Source: Lachnospiraceae bacterium (GTDB lineage Bacteria; Bacillota; Clostridia; Lachnospirales; Lachnospiraceae). Taken from it: 37,626 bases of DNA. The stretch is from positions 1 through 37,626 of the forward strand of contig JAGANQ010000001.1 in NCBI GenBank assembly GCA_017624115.1, read 5' to 3'. This document shows, piece after piece, positions 33,353-37,626 of the stretch. The first letter of the stretch is position 1; the number at the start of each line of letters is the position of its first letter. Both the position numbers and the translations under genes were made by a program. The notes below the pieces were generated by a model. The model had not been told where the DNA came from and ran no database searches. It saw nothing but the letters and a program-made list of their open reading frames with translations.

Positions 33353-34459
33353 CTATACATTTTCCAGCATTTCCACGCGGTTCTTTCCGGCTTTCTTTGC
33401 CCGGTACAACGCTGTATCTGCTTCTCTGATTAAATCTGTGTACGCATTCATCCGCTTTTCATTTTTCTCGGCTGCACCCACACTGATTGTAATAATTCCC
33501 AGCGGAGAACTCTCATTCTCTATCCTCAGCTTACGAATTTCCGTGACAGCCTGCCAGCCAATCTGACGGATTCCCTGCAAATCCACGCCAGAGCCGAGAA
33601 TTACAAATTCCTCTCCTCCATAGCGGGCAACATAACAGCCGTTGGAATTTGCCACATTTCCCAAGGCGTTGCCAATCTGGTGCAGACACTTATCGCCCTC
33701 CAGATGACCATAGGTATCGTTATAGCTTTTGAAATTATCTACATCAATCATCAGTAATGCCAGCTTTCTCTCTGTATCATAGCTGCTGATTACTTTTTCG
33801 TTAAAGTCTCGCCGATTATAAACGCCTGTCAGCTCATCGACAGTGCTGCTGTTTGTCAAAAGCTTTTTAGACAATATATAACTGATTCTTTCCCGGTTAA
33901 CCACATAGGAGGTCAGCGCTGCCAATCCAAATGAAACTGTCACATTCGCCACCTCAAGCTGGAACACCTCTGGCTCCTTTACCATGTATGCACTCAGCAG
34001 ATACAAGATGCTGATAGCCCCGCAAAAACAGACCTCATGCCAGAACGGCATGAGAAACAGCGCAAACGCGCCTATCAGCACAACATGAAACAAGGCACCC
34101 GGCCACTGGGAATGGATAAAAACCTCTTTTATGAGGCAGAACAGAAACATCACACCCACCAGTATATAGCACTGCAGAAATTTACATTTCCGGCCTGCTC
34201 CCACCTTATGCCTGTGGTGCAGATACATCGCTATCGAAATCAGCATAAACAGAGCATAATAAGGCATCATATCAGCAAAACCGGGAATCCAGATACCTGA
34301 TATAGTGTAAAGAGCAAATAAAACGATTGACATCAGCAGTACCTTGCCCACTACTCCTGTATTATGATTTTGTATCTCCTCTGTACAGCTCTCGAATACC
34401 TCCCGGGTAACTCCGGCATAGCCCCATTTTTTCCAACCATCTGTTATTTTATTAATCAT
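33353..34459 (-). CDS. Membrane-bound diguanylate cyclase (GGDEF domain)
   Basis: The 368-residue protein has an N-terminal block of about six transmembrane helices (residues about 35-195) and a GGDEF domain (about 205-365). The active-site motif is intact as GGEEF (RYGGEEFVIL), with the metal-binding Asp (LLMIDVDNFKSYND) and the N-terminal DELTGVYNRR phrase. It would make cyclic di-GMP from two GTP in response to a membrane signal. The RxxD inhibitory site does not appear at the usual place. A promoter of good quality lies just upstream. Confidence 0.93.
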   Translation of the reverse strand: MINKITDGWKKWGYAGVTREVFESCTEEIQNHNTGVVGKVLLMSIVLFALYTISGIWIPGFADMMPYYALFMLISIAMYLHHRHKVGAGRKCKFLQCYILVGVMFLFCLIKEVFIHSQWPGALFHVVLIGAFALFLMPFWHEVCFCGAISILYLLSAYMVKEPEVFQLEVANVTVSFGLAALTSYVVNRERISYILSKKLLTNSSTVDELTGVYNRRDFNEKVISSYDTERKLALLMIDVDNFKSYNDTYGHLEGDKCLHQIGNALGNVANSNGCYVARYGGEEFVILGSGVDLQGIRQIGWQAVTEIRKLRIENESSPLGIITISVGAAEKNEKRMNAYTDLIREADTALYRAKKAGKNRVEMLENV

Positions 34460-34505
34460 CTGTTTTACGCTTCCCCCAAAGCTTTCACACTACAGTAACA
34501 AAAAT

Positions 34506-34534
34506 AGTATAGCACATTATTATGCGTAACGCAA
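34506..34534 (-). promoter_or_regulatory. Promoter of the diguanylate cyclase gene
   Basis: On the minus strand TTGCGT (34529-34534), 17 bases and TATACT (34506-34511). Upstream lies a short direct repeat TGACGAAAAA (twice, about 34545-34570). Confidence 0.65.
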
Positions 34535-34569
34535 AGATTTTCTCACGTTTTTCGTCATTTTTCGTCAAA

Positions 34570-36315
34570 TTATCCAATATCCGGCTCATTCTTAAGGATA
34601 ATGCTGTCTGTCACCTTTCCTTCTGTTTCAAAAATAATGATTTCATTCTCTCCCTTCTTCAGAAGCGGTGCCGGAATATACAGCCTCTTCTGCGGTCCAA
34701 TCTCCCAGAAGCGTCCCAGATTGAAACCATTTATGAATGCGCAGCCCTTGCCCCAGCCCTCCAACTCTAGGAAAGTATCGCAACATTCCTCTGCAGTAAA
34801 GCGGAACCGGTAAAACGCCGGTACTCCCTCTTTATATCCGCCCTCAAAGTCCACTTTTGAAATGTCAGTAAGAGGCAGAGGATACTGTACCCAGTGGTTG
34901 TGCATATGCCCATTCAACTGTACACACTGGGCAATTCCCTTGCGCTGTTTCTCCATTCTCGGTCCAAAATTCACACGTCCCATATTTTCTACCAGAATAT
35001 CAATCGGTGCGCCCTTCTCAAATTCCACCTTCACCTCATGCTCGTCAAGCAGCTCCCTGTCATACAGTGTCAGCACCGGATTCTCATTTACAAAAATACC
35101 GGCACGGTCATTTGCCTCCCAGAGCCGGATTTTATCCAGCCTTTCCTCTGTATCCAGTGTAGAATGATAGAGGATGTAACCATAATTCTGTCCCAGACAT
35201 TCCATAGACTGCGGATGAATCCCCTCCACACCCTTGCTCATGGAATGCAGCGTCTCAAACAGGCTGACCTTATCCTGCACCTCGAGTGTTCCATATGCTT
35301 TCCGCTTAATATCTGTGGTAAAGGTTACCTCCTCCACCGGAGCATATTTGCGGATTACCTCCTGAAAACGTCTGTATTTTTCTGTAATCTGCCCATCCTC
35401 GGTCAGCAGCGCATCATAATCATAGGAGGTTACATCCGGCGTCAGCTCGTCATAATAATTAGAACCGTTCATGAAGCCAAAGTTTGTGCCACCTTCAAAC
35501 ATATAGATATTCACATGCCCCAGCTCCAGCATTTTATCCAGATCCTTCACGCTCTGCTCGAGATTGCCGCGCATATGACCCCCATTGCCCCAGTGGTCAA
35601 ACCATCCTACCCAGAATTCCGCACACATCAGCGGACCGCCGCCTGTATACTGCTCAAGAATCTGAAAGCGTTCCTCTGTTCTGGAGCCGAAGTTGCCGGT
35701 CGGCAAAATTCCCGGTAACGTACCGCCGTTCAGACTTTCCCTGAACGGGCCATCGGAGGTAATAAACGGCACGGTAATCCCATGTTCCACGAGGATATCC
35801 CTCATCCGCTCCATATAGGTTTTATCATTGGCATAATAGCCATATTCATTTTCAATCTGCATGAGAATCACCGGACCGCCATGGTCAATCTGCAGCGGTG
35901 CCAGCTTCGGCAGCAATACCTGATAATATTCCTCAATATGCTTCATATACGGTGGATAGCTGCAGCGAAGCTTCATGCCATCCTCACGAAGCAGCCATGC
36001 CGGAAGCCCTCCGAACTCCCACTCTGCACAGATATATGGTGACGGACGCAGAATTACCCAAAGTCCCAGCTTCTGCGCCAGCTTCACAAAGCTTACGACA
36101 TCAAGCATACCGTCAAAACAGAAGCTGCCCTTCTCCGGCTCGTGCATATTCCATGGAATATAGGTTTCCACCGTATTACATCCCATCGCCTTCAGCTTTT
36201 CCAGACGATCCCGCCAGTACTCGGGTACAACCCTGAAGTAATGTATAGAGCCTGATATAATCTGAAACGGCTTTCCGTCCAGATAAAAATTGTCCTTAAT
36301 CTCAAATCGTTTCAT
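34570..36315 (-). CDS. GH35-family beta-galactosidase, cytoplasmic
   Basis: The 581-residue enzyme removes beta-linked galactose, as found in pectin side chains. A TIM barrel opens with FYLDGKPFQIISGSIHYFR and ETYIPWNMHEPEKG. The acid/base Glu157 (QIENEYGYY) and nucleophile Glu233 (MCAEFWVGWFDHWG) are both visible. Two C-terminal beta-sandwich domains complete the family form (GWGKGCAFINGFNLGRFWEIGPQ is typical). No signal peptide, so it acts on imported sugars. The start ATG at 36315 has AGGAGG seven bases upstream; the ATG two codons earlier nearly touches it. It is divergent from the dehydrogenase gene. Confidence 0.95.
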   Translation of the reverse strand: MKRFEIKDNFYLDGKPFQIISGSIHYFRVVPEYWRDRLEKLKAMGCNTVETYIPWNMHEPEKGSFCFDGMLDVVSFVKLAQKLGLWVILRPSPYICAEWEFGGLPAWLLREDGMKLRCSYPPYMKHIEEYYQVLLPKLAPLQIDHGGPVILMQIENEYGYYANDKTYMERMRDILVEHGITVPFITSDGPFRESLNGGTLPGILPTGNFGSRTEERFQILEQYTGGGPLMCAEFWVGWFDHWGNGGHMRGNLEQSVKDLDKMLELGHVNIYMFEGGTNFGFMNGSNYYDELTPDVTSYDYDALLTEDGQITEKYRRFQEVIRKYAPVEEVTFTTDIKRKAYGTLEVQDKVSLFETLHSMSKGVEGIHPQSMECLGQNYGYILYHSTLDTEERLDKIRLWEANDRAGIFVNENPVLTLYDRELLDEHEVKVEFEKGAPIDILVENMGRVNFGPRMEKQRKGIAQCVQLNGHMHNHWVQYPLPLTDISKVDFEGGYKEGVPAFYRFRFTAEECCDTFLELEGWGKGCAFINGFNLGRFWEIGPQKRLYIPAPLLKKGENEIIIFETEGKVTDSIILKNEPDIG

Positions 36316-36437
36316 TGACATGCCTCCTGCCCTTTTTCTTCTAGTTTATACCATTTTGTCTGCTTTTCCAAGCAGATTCTCAGATTCTTATTTTGCTCCC
36401 ACAGATATTGCTGATTTTCATTGCCGGATAGCTGTGT

Positions 36438-36466
36438 TTGTGCTAAAGTAATAGAAAACTGATAAT
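36438..36466 (+). promoter_or_regulatory. Promoter of the dehydrogenase gene
   Basis: TTGTGC (36438-36443), a 17-base spacer and GATAAT (36461-36466). Transcription would start near 36473, after the first in-frame ATG (36468), which helps fix the coding start further downstream. Confidence 0.55.
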
Positions 36467-36491
36467 AATGAAAGAAAGGATGATGAATCAC

Positions 36492-37448
36492 ATGAAAATC
36501 GTATTTGCAGACGCCGACACTCTGGGAGATGATATTCCGTTAGAGCCGTTCAGGGAATTCGGCGAGGTCATAATCTACGGTCACACAAAACAGAATGAGC
36601 TGAAGGAACGCTGCCAGGGTGCAGATGCTGTCATTACCAACAAAATCTGCATTAATGAAGCCAGCCTCGGCGACAGTCCCAGTATAAAATTTGTCGGTGT
36701 CACCGCCACCGGTACCAATATTATTGACTTTGAATATACTAACAGGCATCACATCACTGTCACCAACGTCAGAGGCTATTCCACCCAGTCCGTGACGCAG
36801 CACACCTTCGCGCTGCTCTTCTATCTGCTGGAAAAATGCCACTACTACGATAATTACGTCAAATCCGAAACCTATGTGAATGATACCCTTTTTACTCATT
36901 TCGAGAATAAATTCCACGAGCTGTATGGAAAAACCTGGGGAATCGTCGGGCTCGGCGACATTGGAAAGCAGGTAGCCAAAATTGCGCAAAGCTTCGGCTG
37001 TAAGGTTATCTATTATTCTACCTCCGGAAAAAACAATAACCCGGACTTTACACAGGTGGATTTTGATACCCTGCTGAAAGCCTCAGATATCATTTCCATC
37101 CACGCACCGCTTACTCCGGCAACCAATAATCTGTTTGACAGGGATGCCTTTGCCTGCATGAAATCCAGTGCTATCCTTATCAATGTCGGAAGAGGTCCTA
37201 TTGTCAACGAAGAGGCTCTGTATCAGGCACTTGTTAATAACCAGATTGCCGCCGCAGGTCTTGATGTGCTAAGCGCTGAGCCTATGTCGGAAAATAACCC
37301 GCTTGTACAGTTTAAGGACAGTAACCGGCTGATTATTACCCCGCACATTGCCTGGGCTACTGTAGAAGCGCGCACCAGACTGATGAAGGAGGTATATGAA
37401 AATCTGAAGGCCTTTATAAATGGAGAAGAACGCAACATAGTACGGTGA
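36492..37448 (+). CDS. D-isomer-specific 2-hydroxyacid dehydrogenase
   Basis: The 318-residue NAD(H)-dependent enzyme interconverts 2-oxoacids and D-2-hydroxyacids; glycerate or lactate are possible substrates. The nucleotide-binding motif GLGDIGKQVAKIA lies near residue 150, and the catalytic Arg (NVGRGPIVNEEAL), Glu (LDVLSAEPM) and His (ITPHIAWAT) are in the expected order. I chose the ATG at 36492 (MKIVFADAD) because it matches the family start and lies downstream of the predicted transcription start; ATGs at 36480 and 36483 are possible. The stop is followed within a few bases by repeat copy C. Confidence 0.93.
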   Translation: MKIVFADADTLGDDIPLEPFREFGEVIIYGHTKQNELKERCQGADAVITNKICINEASLGDSPSIKFVGVTATGTNIIDFEYTNRHHITVTNVRGYSTQSVTQHTFALLFYLLEKCHYYDNYVKSETYVNDTLFTHFENKFHELYGKTWGIVGLGDIGKQVAKIAQSFGCKVIYYSTSGKNNNPDFTQVDFDTLLKASDIISIHAPLTPATNNLFDRDAFACMKSSAILINVGRGPIVNEEALYQALVNNQIAAAGLDVLSAEPMSENNPLVQFKDSNRLIITPHIAWATVEARTRLMKEVYENLKAFINGEERNIVR

Positions 37449-37452
37449 AAAA

Positions 37453-37626
37453 GAGAGGCTGTTGCATTCGGTATAGCTCTAAGCTTGTGTAGCTGCTATT
37501 ATAGAAAGCAGGGAATCTGCATATTTTCAAATATAAGATTTGGAGAGATTGGCACGAAATTTGAGAGTTTCTTACATCCGGAGTTTTAGAAAGCAAATTT
37601 TGTGTCTTTGATGCAACCGACAAGCC
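37453..37626. repeat. Dispersed palindromic repeat, copy C (runs to the window edge)
   Basis: It starts GAGGCTGTTGCATTCGGTAT at 37455, matching the reverse of copy B's right arm over about 35 bases, and shares the long core (AAGCAGGGAATCTGCATATT, then TCAAATATAAG and TTTGGAGAGATTGGCAC, about 37505-37555) with copy A. It follows the dehydrogenase stop directly. The right end may lie beyond the window. Confidence 0.75.

Noticed and set aside
34894..35718. A 274-codon open frame opposite the GH35 gene
   Set aside because: GH35 catalytic motifs are on the minus strand; the plus frame shows no domain and no ribosome site.
36358..36376. Inverted repeat TCTGCTT/AAGCAGA in front of the GH35 gene as an operator
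   Set aside because: Only seven base pairs with no well-defined promoter beside it; the candidate -10 and -35 there have a 15-base spacer, so a control role is not supported.
1..37626. CRISPR arrays, tRNA, rRNA, transposases or integrases
   Set aside because: I saw no regularly spaced repeats of 20-40 bases with unique spacers, no cloverleaf with CCA-type ends, and no transposase or recombinase reading frame.

Overview
The window looks like a chromosomal segment of a spore-forming gut Firmicute, most likely a Lachnospiraceae-type Clostridia. The reasons are an alpha/beta-type small acid-soluble spore protein, AGGAGG ribosome binding sites, moderate GC content, lplABC-type sugar ABC transporters paired with membrane-anchored AraC sensors, and an abundance of cytoplasmic plant-glycan hydrolases. 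I see no phage, integrase, transposase, CRISPR, rRNA or tRNA. The genus cannot be fixed from the sequence alone.

Layout. 1-4.5 kb: the 5' part of a large solute-binding protein with carbohydrate-binding-like modules, divergent from a membrane AraC sensor. 4.5-9.0 kb: a leftward PspA - SPFH/zinc-ribbon - PcrA helicase cluster, plus a small acidic membrane protein. 9.1-11.1 kb: Ktr/Trk potassium channel and its RCK subunit. 11.2-13.5 kb: rightward polar amino-acid ABC transporter whose binding protein is circularly permuted. 13.5-16.1 kb: a secreted coiled-coil surface protein with a C-terminal anchor. 16.4-17.8 kb: MATE exporter. 17.9-29.2 kb: a pectin/hemicellulose locus, all leftward: AraC sensor, two permeases, binding protein, GH28, GH43, and an ankyrin-GH43 fusion. 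29.2-31.1 kb: GNAT, spore protein SASP, AroD. 31.1-33.3 kb: LysR divergent from a split chromate-type transporter pair. 33.3-37.6 kb: diguanylate cyclase, GH35 galactosidase, D-2-hydroxyacid dehydrogenase.

How the genes work together. None of the GH28, GH43 or GH35 proteins has a signal peptide, while the ABC transporter has a lipoprotein receptor. The simplest reading is that oligosaccharides cut from pectin or arabinoxylan outside the cell are imported whole and trimmed inside. The transporter promoter carries an 18-bp palindrome in its spacer, with the central CG typical of LacI-family operators, next to an AraC sensor gene. The PspA/SPFH pair is a membrane-stress module, and Ktr handles potassium balance.

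Most worth a second look: the circularly permuted amino-acid binding protein; the ankyrin-repeat GH43; a three-copy palindromic repeat whose arms resemble transcription terminators; a long hairpin in front of the spore-protein gene; a branched structured element between GH28 and GH43; helically phased TTTGTC repeats over the promoter of the coiled-coil surface protein; and a perfect terminator palindrome that encodes the same last residues for two convergent genes. All calls come from reading the sequence; no database search was run.
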